From assembly GCF_008711155.1 (NCBI RefSeq), contig NZ_VUYQ01000002.1, forward strand, positions 558,001 through 622,000: DNA of 64,000 nt, read 5' to 3'. Position 1 is the first letter of the stretch, and each line of letters opens with the position of its first letter. This DNA comes from Dechloromonas sp. CZR5. Lineage in GTDB: Bacteria; Pseudomonadota; Gammaproteobacteria; Burkholderiales; Rhodocyclaceae. Below are positions 25,266-32,462 of this stretch, piece after piece. The position numbers were made by a program, and so were the translations under genes. The notes beneath the pieces were generated by a model that saw only the letters and a list, made by a program, of their open reading frames with translations, was not told the origin of the DNA and ran no database searches.

Positions 25266-25973
25266 ATGCAACTCGAACGACTCCTCCAGAAACACGGCTT
25301 TGGCACGCGCAAGGGATGCCGGGCGCTGATCCGCAACGAACGCGTCGCCGTCAATGGCGAAATCTGCGACGATCCCTTTGCCGATATTCCGACCGAAGGC
25401 CTGGTCTTTTCGGTCGATGGGGTCGATTGGCCCTACGCGGAATTTGCCTGCCTGATGCTCAACAAGCCGGCCGGCTACGAATGCTCGCGCAAGCCGCAGC
25501 ATCATCCATCGGTGCTTGAATTGCTGCCGGTTCAGCTGCGCGAACGCGAGGTCCAGCCGATCGGCCGTCTCGACGAGGATACGACCGGCCTGCTGCTGAT
25601 CACCGACGACGGGCAATTGAACCACCAGCTGTCGTCGGCCAGGCGCAAGGTGCCGAAGGTCTATCTGGCGACCACGAAGCATCCGCTGGATCAGGCGCAG
25701 ATCGACCAACTGCTCGCCGGCGTCCTGCTCAATGACGAACCGGAGCCGATTGCCGCTGCCGGAGCCGAAATCGCCGGGGAAAACCTGTTGCGCCTGACCG
25801 TTACCGAAGGCAAATACCATCAGGTCAAGCGCATGGTTGCCGCCGCCGGCAACCGGGTCGAAGCCCTGCATCGTGCGGCGGTCGGCGAGCTGACCCTGCC
25901 GGCCGACCTCAAGCCCGGCGAATGGCGCTGGCTGTCGGCCGACGACCTGAAAAAACTGGGATACGTGAAATGA
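25266..25973 (+). CDS. rsuA: 16S rRNA pseudouridine(516) synthase RsuA
   Basis: This is an RsuA/RluB-family pseudouridine synthase. It has an S4 RNA-binding domain at the N terminus (MQLERLLQKHGFGTRKGCRA) and the catalytic domain with the family motif IGRLDEDTTGLLLITDDG, in which the aspartate after GRL is the nucleophile. LTVTEGKYHQVKRMVAAAGN is the conserved C-terminal motif. At 235 residues it is the right length for RsuA. The oxyR start codon overlaps its stop (ATGA). Confidence 0.88.
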   Translation: MQLERLLQKHGFGTRKGCRALIRNERVAVNGEICDDPFADIPTEGLVFSVDGVDWPYAEFACLMLNKPAGYECSRKPQHHPSVLELLPVQLREREVQPIGRLDEDTTGLLLITDDGQLNHQLSSARRKVPKVYLATTKHPLDQAQIDQLLAGVLLNDEPEPIAAAGAEIAGENLLRLTVTEGKYHQVKRMVAAAGNRVEALHRAAVGELTLPADLKPGEWRWLSADDLKKLGYVK

Positions 25974-26884
25974 CCCTGACCGAAATGCGCTATGTCGTTG
26001 CCCTGGCGCGCGAGCGCCATTTCGGTCGGGCTGCGGATGCCTGCCATGTCAGCCAGCCGACTCTGTCGGTCGCGCTCAAGAAGGTCGAGGGTCAGATTGG
26101 CGCTCCCTTGTTCGAGCGCGGCGCCAACGATGTCCGCATCACGCCGCTGGGCGAGCGCATTGTCGCCCAGGCGCGCCGGGTGCTCGACGAGGCGGTCAAA
26201 CTGGAAGAGATCGCCGAAGCCACCGGCGATCCGATGAGCGGGCAACTGCGTGTCGGCATTATCTACACCATCGCGCCCTACCTGCTGCCGCAACTGATTC
26301 CGGCCCTGAACAAACAGGCACCCAAGATGCCGCTGTTCCTCAAGGAAGACTTTACGGGCAACCTGATTCCCGCGCTCAAGGCCGGCGAACTCGACGTCAT
26401 CGTCATTGCGCTGCCGTTCAGTGAACCCGGTCTGGTTGCCCAGCCGGTTTACGACGAACCTTTCCGCGTCGTCGTTCCGGCCAGCCACTCCTGGGCCTCG
26501 CACAGCGAGGTCAATGGCGACGAACTGGACGGCCAGAATCTGCTGCTGCTTGGCCAGGGGAACTGTTTCCGCGACCAGGTCCTGGAATCCTGCCCGCGCC
26601 TGAGTGCGCCGGATGCCCTCGAACATTCGCTCGAAGGCAGCTCGCTTGAAACCATCCGTTACATGGTCGCCAGCGGCGCCGGTGTGGCCGTCATGCCCAG
26701 CACCGCAGCCGATCCGCTGATGACCAAGGAGCCGCTGGTCAAGGTGTTGCCCTTTGCCGGGGTACAACCCAAACGTACCGTCGGACTCGTCTGGCGCGTG
26801 ACTTTCCCCCGCCCGCAAGCCATCGACGCAGTGCGCGCGGCTTTGCTCTCCTGCACGCTTCCCGGAGCCACCGCAACGCGCTGA
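25970..26884 (+). CDS. oxyR: Hydrogen peroxide-inducible transcription activator OxyR
   Basis: A 304-residue LysR-family regulator. The N-terminal winged helix is MRYVVALARERHFGRAADAC and VSQPTLSVALKKVE. In the regulatory domain, GNCFRDQVLESC places cysteines at residues 199 and 208, the same numbers and spacing as the peroxide-sensing disulfide of E. coli OxyR, which makes the assignment strong. It overlaps rsuA by 4 bp. Its usual neighbours (ahpC, katG) are not here. A parS-like site begins one base after its stop codon. Confidence 0.93.
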   Translation: MTLTEMRYVVALARERHFGRAADACHVSQPTLSVALKKVEGQIGAPLFERGANDVRITPLGERIVAQARRVLDEAVKLEEIAEATGDPMSGQLRVGIIYTIAPYLLPQLIPALNKQAPKMPLFLKEDFTGNLIPALKAGELDVIVIALPFSEPGLVAQPVYDEPFRVVVPASHSWASHSEVNGDELDGQNLLLLGQGNCFRDQVLESCPRLSAPDALEHSLEGSSLETIRYMVASGAGVAVMPSTAADPLMTKEPLVKVLPFAGVQPKRTVGLVWRVTFPRPQAIDAVRAALLSCTLPGATATR

Positions 26885-26885
26885 A

Positions 26886-26899
26886 GTTCCACGTGGAAC
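26886..26899. promoter_or_regulatory. parS centromere site 2 (after oxyR)
   Basis: The perfectly palindromic 14-mer GTTCCACGTGGAAC fits GTTNCACGTGNAAC. It starts one base after the oxyR stop, in the short convergent gap before the terminator of the redox operon, so it is not transcribed as part of a coding region. Confidence 0.85.
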
Positions 26900-26926
26900 C
26901 GGGGGGCCATGTTGTGCTGCGTGCAC

Positions 26927-26954
26927 AAAAAAGGGCCGGCTTGGTGGCCGGCCC
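26927..26954 (-). terminator. Rho-independent terminator of the redox operon
   Basis: GGGCCGGC (26933-26940) and GCCGGCCC (26947-26954) form an 8-bp stem; on the minus strand the stem is followed by TTTTTT (complement of 26927-26932). It lies 31 bp beyond the end of the MXKDX peptide gene. A second small palindrome, CCGCCTAGGCGG, lies at 26972-26983. Confidence 0.8.
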
Positions 26955-26985
26955 GGCACTGGCGACTTGAACCGCCTAGGCGGAA

Positions 26986-27231
26986 TTACTTCTTCATGCC
27001 GTCCTTGGCCATACCATCTTTAGCCATACCGTCCTTGTGCATGCCGTCCTTGGCCATACCGTCTTTAGCCATGCCATCCTTGGCCATGCCGTCTTTCTTC
27101 ATGCCGTCCTTGTGCATGGCTTCCTTCTTCATGCCATCCTTGGCCATGGCATCCTTCTTCATTTCATCAGCATGCACGGAGGCAACACCGAGGGACAGGG
27201 CGGCGGCAGCGATCAGGGAAAACAGTTTCAT
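26986..27231 (-). CDS. mrpX: Periplasmic methionine-rich MXKDX-repeat peptide (MrpX-like)
   Basis: An 81-residue protein: a Sec signal peptide of 21 residues (ending VASVHA) and a mature part of 60 residues built from about 11 copies of a pentapeptide of the form [AHK]-K-[DE]-[AG]-M. Twelve of the 60 mature residues are Met and many are Lys or Asp. This is the MXKDX pentapeptide-repeat family. In Azospira suillum a methionine-rich periplasmic peptide (MrpX) is oxidised by hypochlorite and reduced again by YedY1; the neighbouring yedY/cytochrome b genes here make the same role likely. A good AAGGAG ribosome-binding sequence precedes the start. The 47-bp gap after the molybdoenzyme gene shows no terminator. 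Confidence 0.85.
   Translation of the reverse strand: MKLFSLIAAAALSLGVASVHADEMKKDAMAKDGMKKEAMHKDGMKKDGMAKDGMAKDGMAKDGMHKDGMAKDGMAKDGMKK
26995..27159 (-). repeat. Tandem 15-bp coding repeats of the MXKDX peptide
   Basis: Eleven imperfect 15-bp units encode pentapeptides such as AKDGM, HKDGM and KKDGM. The units differ mainly at the first codon (Ala, His or Lys) and at silent positions, so copy number could change by slippage or recombination. Confidence 0.9.
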
Positions 27232-27278
27232 TTCAAGCTCCTTGTATCAATAAGAAAAAACAAACACACGACAAAAAA

Positions 27279-28037
27279 TCATAAACCGGCGAACCAGTTG
27301 TAGCCCTGGTCCTCCCAATAACCGCCGGGGTATTCGTTCGTCACGAAAATCGCCCGGACATGCTTCGGGTTCTTGAAGCCCAGCTTGGTCGGCACCCGGA
27401 TCTTCAGCGGGAAACCGTTCGGCGCGGGCAAAACATCGCCATCCTGGCGGAAGGCCATCAGCGTCTGCGGGTGCAGGGCCGTTGCCATGTCGATGCTGGT
27501 GTAATAGTCGTCGGCGCACTTGAAGCCGACGTAACGGGCCGAGGTGTCGGCGCCGACCCGTTCCAGGAAATGACGGAGCGGCGCGCCGGTCCATTGGCCG
27601 ACGGCGCTCCAGCCCTCGACGCAGATATGGCGCGTCGTCTGCGTGACTTGCGGCAGTGCGTACAACTCGGCCAGGCTCCACGGCTTGCGGTCGCGGATGA
27701 GACCGGCCAGTTCGAGACTGAAATCCGCCGCCGAAACAGCCGGAATACCGTCCTCGTCGTAGAAGGCGTTGAACGGGAAGGGACGGACGATGGCAGAAGC
27801 CGGGTATTCCTCGACCAGACGCTTGGGGTCGAACAGCTTGGCCTGCACCGTATCGTTCCACGAGGAAATCTTGCGCAGGGCATTCTCGATGCCTGCCTCG
27901 TCGGTCACGTTGCAGCCGGCGAGCAGCGACAGGGCACCCATCGACAGGCCCTGGCGCAGGAAGAGACGGCGTTCCAGGCTGGCTATTTCGCGATTGCGCA
28001 GGGTGGCGAAACGTTCGCCCATCTTGAGTTTGATCAT
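27279..28037 (-). CDS. yedY1: YedY/MsrP-like molybdopterin-dependent oxidoreductase
   Basis: A 252-residue protein of the sulfite oxidase/YedY fold, which binds a single molybdopterin and lacks heme or a dimerisation domain. The predicted molybdenum-ligating cysteine is C139 in HICVEGWSAVGQW. The N terminus has a twin-arginine-like motif (RRLFLRQ, residues 23-29) followed by a hydrophobic stretch and LLAGC, so it may be a Tat-exported lipoprotein. The start is the ATG at 28035-28037, overlapping the cytochrome gene by four bases. By operon context it is the YedY1 type that reduces oxidised methionines in the MXKDX peptide, with electrons from the cytochrome. Confidence 0.85.
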   Translation of the reverse strand: MIKLKMGERFATLRNREIASLERRLFLRQGLSMGALSLLAGCNVTDEAGIENALRKISSWNDTVQAKLFDPKRLVEEYPASAIVRPFPFNAFYDEDGIPAVSAADFSLELAGLIRDRKPWSLAELYALPQVTQTTRHICVEGWSAVGQWTGAPLRHFLERVGADTSARYVGFKCADDYYTSIDMATALHPQTLMAFRQDGDVLPAPNGFPLKIRVPTKLGFKNPKHVRAIFVTNEYPGGYWEDQGYNWFAGL

Positions 28038-28675
28038 TGCGGGCTCCTGACCGTCGGCAAACGGCCGATCAACATGGCGAGCAGCGTCCTGGGCACGAGC
28101 ACGACCATCAGGACATGGACGGCGGTAACGGCCAGGGTCAGCGCCATGGCGACGAAATGCACGACACGCGCCGTGTCGAAACCGCCGAACAATTGGACCA
28201 GCGGCGCCAGTTGCACTGGTTTCCAGATTGCCAGCCCGGACAGGGCGAGCAGGACGATGCCGAGGATGAGTGCAATATAGGCGGCGCGTTGCGCAGCGTT
28301 GTAGACTGACAGGTCGTCGTGCGCCAGGCGACCGCTCAGGGCGGCGCGGATGTCGGCCCAGACGGCGGCCGGCGACACCGGCCACAGCTTGCGGCGGAAA
28401 TGGCCGCTGAGGAAACTGTGGCCGAGATACAGCAGGCCGTTGAGCGCGAGCAGCCACATGGCGGCGAAGTGCCAGAGCAGCGCACCGCCCAGCCACCCAC
28501 CCAGGGTCAGTTCGTTGGGCAGGCGGAAAGCGAAGACGGGCGAGGCGTTATAGATTTTCCAGCCGCTGAGCAGCAGGATCAGGAAGGCCAGCGCATTGAC
28601 CCAGTGCGTGAGGCGGACGATCCTGCCGTGTATCGTCGGCGCGGCGGGCAGGCGCCCGGTGCGGGAATCGGACAT
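28034..28675 (-). CDS. yedZ1: Cytochrome b561-type membrane subunit (YedZ1-like electron donor)
   Basis: A 213-residue inner-membrane protein with four membrane helices and the di-heme cytochrome b pattern: histidines in VRLTHWVNALAFL, LLWHFAAMWL, RVVHFVAMAL and VTAVHVLMVV. The predicted role is to pass quinol electrons to the periplasmic molybdoenzyme encoded immediately downstream (4-bp overlap). I chose the ATG at 28673-28675 because AGGAGGTG lies seven bases upstream; an in-frame ATG at 28696 overlaps the DUF1223 stop (ATGA) and is the alternative. Confidence 0.82.
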   Translation of the reverse strand: MSDSRTGRLPAAPTIHGRIVRLTHWVNALAFLILLLSGWKIYNASPVFAFRLPNELTLGGWLGGALLWHFAAMWLLALNGLLYLGHSFLSGHFRRKLWPVSPAAVWADIRAALSGRLAHDDLSVYNAAQRAAYIALILGIVLLALSGLAIWKPVQLAPLVQLFGGFDTARVVHFVAMALTLAVTAVHVLMVVLVPRTLLAMLIGRLPTVRSPQ

Positions 28676-28692
28676 GGTCGGCACCTCCTGCT

Positions 28693-29490
28693 TCATGACT
28701 GGCTCGCGCACAGCGGCAAGGACAGGGCTTGCAACACGTCACGGCTGCGAGGGTTCTGCACGAAGGCGACGATGCCCAGGTCGGATGCGGCGGCTCCCTC
28801 GGGAAGTGCGAGGCGTACCGTCTCGTTCAAAACCTGCCCGGATGCGAGGATTTTCGGACCGATCCATTCGCGCACCACGTAATCGTGGCGCAGGGTGGCT
28901 CCCTGGTTTTCGCCGGCCCGCACCGATGTCGTCAAGCCGTTCTGGTAAAGCGCGACATACACCGCAGCGGCGTCCTGTCCCGGCTTCAGGCGTACTTCGA
29001 GGCGTACCGACAGGCTGCGTCCCTCCGTCTTTTGCGAGGTCAGTGACACGTCGGCGCCGGCCGGCTTGCGCGCGGCCTCCTGTAAAGCGGCATCCAGGTC
29101 GGACGAGGGCTTGGCCGAACGCCAGCTCCGGCCCTGGACAAAGAACTGCGGGGTATAGACAACGGTATTGCCGGCGGCAGCCACCTGTTCCTGCTGGCGG
29201 GCCGAAAACAGCGGCTTGGCGAAGGCATCCTTCCAGCCAATGTAATCCCAGTAGTCGACGTGCAGCGCCAGCGGCACCACGCGGCCGGCCCAATCGGCGC
29301 GCTGGCGCGCAGCGCTCAGCCAGCGGTCGGCGGGCGGGCAACTGCTGCACCCTTCCGACGTATACAGTTCCAGCAGCGCGACGCGATGTTCGGGGCTATG
29401 CGCCGTGCAGGCCGGTGCTGCCGCAATGGCTGCCGATGCGGCACCGAATGCCAGGCTGCCAAGCAAGCTGTGTCGTAAACCCCGTTTCAT
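28693..29490 (-). CDS. DUF1223 family secreted thioredoxin-fold protein
   Basis: A 265-residue protein with a cleavable signal peptide (MKRGLRHSLLGSLAFGAASA, cleavage near residue 25-30) and the DUF1223 hallmark LYTSEGCSSCPPADRWLSA, a CxxC motif at residues 48-51 in a thioredoxin-like context. The DYWDYIGWKDAFA and TPQFFVQGR segments are also typical. The family's biochemical role is not established; the motif suggests thiol-disulfide exchange in the periplasm. It is the first gene of the cytochrome b-YedY-MXKDX operon. I chose the ATG at 29488-29490 over an upstream one because it gives the signal peptide directly. Confidence 0.85.
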   Translation of the reverse strand: MKRGLRHSLLGSLAFGAASAAIAAAPACTAHSPEHRVALLELYTSEGCSSCPPADRWLSAARQRADWAGRVVPLALHVDYWDYIGWKDAFAKPLFSARQQEQVAAAGNTVVYTPQFFVQGRSWRSAKPSSDLDAALQEAARKPAGADVSLTSQKTEGRSLSVRLEVRLKPGQDAAAVYVALYQNGLTTSVRAGENQGATLRHDYVVREWIGPKILASGQVLNETVRLALPEGAAASDLGIVAFVQNPRSRDVLQALSLPLCASQS

Positions 29491-29858
29491 GGTCTTGAAC
29501 CTTTCGTCGTATCGGGCGATGCACCCTCGTGGCACATGCCTGTACACGCTTAGTCGCCGCATCGCCGTTTTTCTTACACGGCTGGATATATTTTTTTAGG
29601 GGCGTAGCCGATCGGGTGATGGCTGGTTTCCGGGCGAGATGCCGGAAATGCTTGAAGAAACGATGGTATGAGGTGCGAAATGCTTGTCTTGACCGGAAAC
29701 AGGCAGAACATCACGCGCGCAGAGCGTACGGGCATACGGCGGTTCGAACCGCCGATAAGCACCGGTCAAGGAGGGGGATTGCAGGAAATACCGAGGTTGA
29801 CGAGGCGCCTTCCGGCATCCGCGTCAATTGCTTCCTGCTATTTGCTCAGCCGAGCCGT
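29491..29858. other. 368-bp gene-free gap with a nested inverted-repeat element
   Basis: Between topB and the redox operon I see no convincing gene. The gap holds the ECF-like promoter (29549-29578), an AT-rich spot (29586-29598), and an 83-bp element at 29688-29770: an outer 9-bp perfect inverted repeat (CTTGACCGG and CCGGTCAAG) enclosing a perfect 18-bp palindrome (29737-29754). If transcribed, it would lie downstream of topB or in a long leader of the redox operon. No T-tract follows either arm, so it is not a simple terminator. Confidence 0.5.
29549..29578 (-). promoter_or_regulatory. Candidate ECF-type promoter of the redox operon
   Basis: On the minus strand, TGTAAG (complement of 29573-29578) is followed after 16 bp by CGACTAAG (complement of 29549-29556), about 58 bp before the DUF1223 start. 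The shape resembles group IV (extracytoplasmic function) promoters, and the homologous Azospira operon is under an ECF factor (SigF/NrsF). No good sigma70 promoter is visible nearby. Confidence 0.35.
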
Positions 29859-32387
29859 TCAGCTTTCCGCTTCAGCCTTCTTTTTGGCAGGCGCCTTGGG
29901 CTTGGCGACCTTCTTCTCGAATTCGAAGCCGACCTTGCCACCCTGGGCGACGAGATAGGCCGAGAATTTACGGCGCGTGCGGTTGGAGACGAACTCCTTT
30001 AGCAGGTCGGTCTTGCCGTCAGCCAGCAGCTTCTTCATCTGCACTGCATCGATCGGCTGCTGCAGGATGATCTTGCCGGAACGGAAATCGCAGGTCTTGC
30101 TTGCCCCAACCGCTTTTTCGCAGACGTAGTTATTGCCGTTGTCGTAGACCCCGGACGCACATTTCGGGCACTTGCCCAAGGCTTCCTGGCCTGAGAAATC
30201 GACGGCTTCGGCTTCGCCATCCTCGCCCGCCTTGTCCTGGCCGAAATCGAATTCCGGTTGCAGGTCGTCGTTGAGCTTGATGGCGGCGGCGAAGCTGCGG
30301 CCCATCTTGTTGCGGAAACCGGTCAGCGGGCCGACCTGTTTTTCGGTGAGCAGGGTTTCGATCTCGGCCGGTTCGTACTGGCGGCCGGCAACGATTTTCC
30401 ACAGCGCGTAGTCGCAACTGCCGCACTGGAATTTCTTGTAGGTCTCGCGAATCTGGCCGCCGCACTTGGGGCAGGGGGCGGACAGCACGCCGAAGTCGCC
30501 GGGGATGGTGTCGGCCTCGTATTGCTTGGCGCGCTCGACCATGTGGCGGGTCATTTCGGCGATTTCGCGCATGAATTCGTCGCGCGTGAATTCGCCCTTC
30601 TCGATGCGGCCGAGTTTCCATTCCCAGTCGCCGGTCAGTTCCGGCTGGGTCAGTTCGTTGATGCCGAGGCCGTTGAGCAGGGTCATCAGCGAGAAGGCCT
30701 TGGCGGTCGGGATCAACTCGCGGCCTTCGCGGTGCATGTATTGCTCGCCGAGCAGGTTTTCGATGATCTGCGCACGGGTGGCCGGCGTACCGAGGCCACG
30801 GCCGGCCATCGCCGCCTTCAGTTCCTCGTCGTCGACCATCTTGCCGGCACCTTCCATGGCCGACAGCAGGGTGGCTTCCGAATAACGCGGCGGCGGCTTG
30901 GTGGCATTGGCCTTGACGGTGACTTCGTCGGTCTTGACCTTTTCCTTGGGCTCGACGGCGACCAGATTGCCTTCGTCGCCCTCCTGGCCTTCCTTGCCGT
31001 GGACGGCGAGCCAGCCCGGATTGACCAGCACCTTGCCCTCGGTCTTGAAGGGGTAGCCTTCGACGCGGGTGATGCGGGTGGTGACCAGGTATTCGGCGGC
31101 CGGGAAGAAGACGGACAGGAAGCGGCGGACGACGAAGTCGTACAGCTTCTGTTCCATCTCGTTCAGGCTCTTCGGCGCCTGCGGCGTCGGGATGATGGCG
31201 AAGTGGTCGCTGATCTTGGCGTTGTTGAAGATGCGCTTGTTGGGCAGCACCCAGTTGCGTGCCAGAATCTGGTGGGCGAACGGTGAATAGCGGGCGAGCA
31301 GCACTTCGTCGTGGCCCTTGCCGGCGCCCTGGCCGGTCAGCACGGCGAGCGTTTCCTTGACCGTCGGCAGGTAGTCTTCCGGCAGGCAGCGCGAATCGGT
31401 ACGCGGGTAGGTCAGCACCTTGTGCTTTTCGTACAGCGCCTGGGCCAGCGACAGCGTGGTCTTGGCCGAGAAGCCGAAGCGGGCGTTGGCTTCGCGCTGC
31501 AGCGTGGTCAGGTCGAACAGGCCGGGCGACAGGCGGGTTTCCGGCTTGGATTCCTCGCTCACCTCGCCGGGCTTGCCCTGCGTGGCGGCACGGATGGCTT
31601 CGGCACGGGCGACTTCCCACAGGCGGTCGGCTCGGGCATGTTCGTCGTCGTTCTTGCCTTTGTAGGCTTCGTCGAACCACTTGCCCTTGTAGCTGCCGGC
31701 CTTGGCGCTGAAGTCAGCTTCGACTTCCCAGTAGTCGCGCGGCTTGAATTCGCGGATCTTCTTTTCACGCTCGACGACGATGGCCAGCGTCGGCGTTTGG
31801 ACGCGGCCGACGGTGGTCAGGTGGAAACCGCCGGTTTTCGAGTTGAAGGCGGTCATCGCCCGGGTGCCGTTGATGCCGACCAGCCAGTCGGATTCGGAGC
31901 GGCAGACGGCGGCGTCGCCGAGGCCTTCCATTTCGCGGCCTGGGCGCAGACGGGAGAAGCCATCGCGGATGGCGCCCTGGGTCATCGACTGCAGCCACAG
32001 GCGCTGGACCGGCTTGCCGGACTTGGCGTTCTGGGCGATGTAATTGAAGATCAGCTCGCCTTCCCGTCCGGCGTCACAGGCGTTGACCAGGGCATCGACA
32101 TCCTTGCGCTTGATCAGCTTGTTGAGCACCTTGAGGCGCGATTCGGTCTTCTCGATCGGCTTCAGGGCGAAGTGCGGCGGGATGACCGGCAGGTGGGCAA
32201 AGGACCACTTGCCGCGCTTGACCTCGAACTCTTCGGGGCAGGCCAGTTCCAGCAGGTGACCGACGGCCGACGAGAGCACGTACTCTTCGCTTTCGAAGTA
32301 GTCGTCGTGTTTGGTAAAGCCGCCCAGCGCGCGCGCGATGTCGGCGGCGACAGAAGGTTTTTCGGCAATGATCAGCTTTTTGGACAT
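29859..32387 (-). CDS. topB: DNA topoisomerase III
   Basis: A type IA topoisomerase that decatenates single-stranded-region DNA. The 842-residue protein starts MSKKLIIAEKPSVAADIARA (TOPRIM domain), contains DAGREGELIFNYI with the metal-binding acidic residues, the active-site tyrosine region LTYPRTDSRCLPEDY, and FSAKTTLSLAQALYEKH. It is longer than E. coli TopB (653) because of a C-terminal extension with two zinc-ribbon-like repeats (CPKCGGQIRETYKKFQCGSC; CPKCASGVYDNGNNYVCEKA) and a Lys/Ala-rich tail. Such extended forms are common in betaproteobacteria. Confidence 0.95.
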   Translation of the reverse strand: MSKKLIIAEKPSVAADIARALGGFTKHDDYFESEEYVLSSAVGHLLELACPEEFEVKRGKWSFAHLPVIPPHFALKPIEKTESRLKVLNKLIKRKDVDALVNACDAGREGELIFNYIAQNAKSGKPVQRLWLQSMTQGAIRDGFSRLRPGREMEGLGDAAVCRSESDWLVGINGTRAMTAFNSKTGGFHLTTVGRVQTPTLAIVVEREKKIREFKPRDYWEVEADFSAKAGSYKGKWFDEAYKGKNDDEHARADRLWEVARAEAIRAATQGKPGEVSEESKPETRLSPGLFDLTTLQREANARFGFSAKTTLSLAQALYEKHKVLTYPRTDSRCLPEDYLPTVKETLAVLTGQGAGKGHDEVLLARYSPFAHQILARNWVLPNKRIFNNAKISDHFAIIPTPQAPKSLNEMEQKLYDFVVRRFLSVFFPAAEYLVTTRITRVEGYPFKTEGKVLVNPGWLAVHGKEGQEGDEGNLVAVEPKEKVKTDEVTVKANATKPPPRYSEATLLSAMEGAGKMVDDEELKAAMAGRGLGTPATRAQIIENLLGEQYMHREGRELIPTAKAFSLMTLLNGLGINELTQPELTGDWEWKLGRIEKGEFTRDEFMREIAEMTRHMVERAKQYEADTIPGDFGVLSAPCPKCGGQIRETYKKFQCGSCDYALWKIVAGRQYEPAEIETLLTEKQVGPLTGFRNKMGRSFAAAIKLNDDLQPEFDFGQDKAGEDGEAEAVDFSGQEALGKCPKCASGVYDNGNNYVCEKAVGASKTCDFRSGKIILQQPIDAVQMKKLLADGKTDLLKEFVSNRTRRKFSAYLVAQGGKVGFEFEKKVAKPKAPAKKKAEAES

Positions 32388-32462
32388 GGTTTGACCTGTT
32401 GGAATGCCGGGGCATGATAAGTGCCCCGCAAGCGGCTTGGCAAGCCGTCTCTATATATGAGG

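Noticed and set aside
26995-27159. CRISPR-like short tandem repeats
   Set aside because: Units are 15 bp, contiguous without spacers, in frame, and encode the MXKDX pentapeptide repeats of a secreted peptide.
29737-29754. Possible tRNA T-arm (GGTTCGAACC) in the topB-redox operon gap
   Set aside because: The palindrome leaves a 6-base loop in place of the 7-base T-loop, no D-arm or anticodon arm can be drawn around it, and no CCA end follows.
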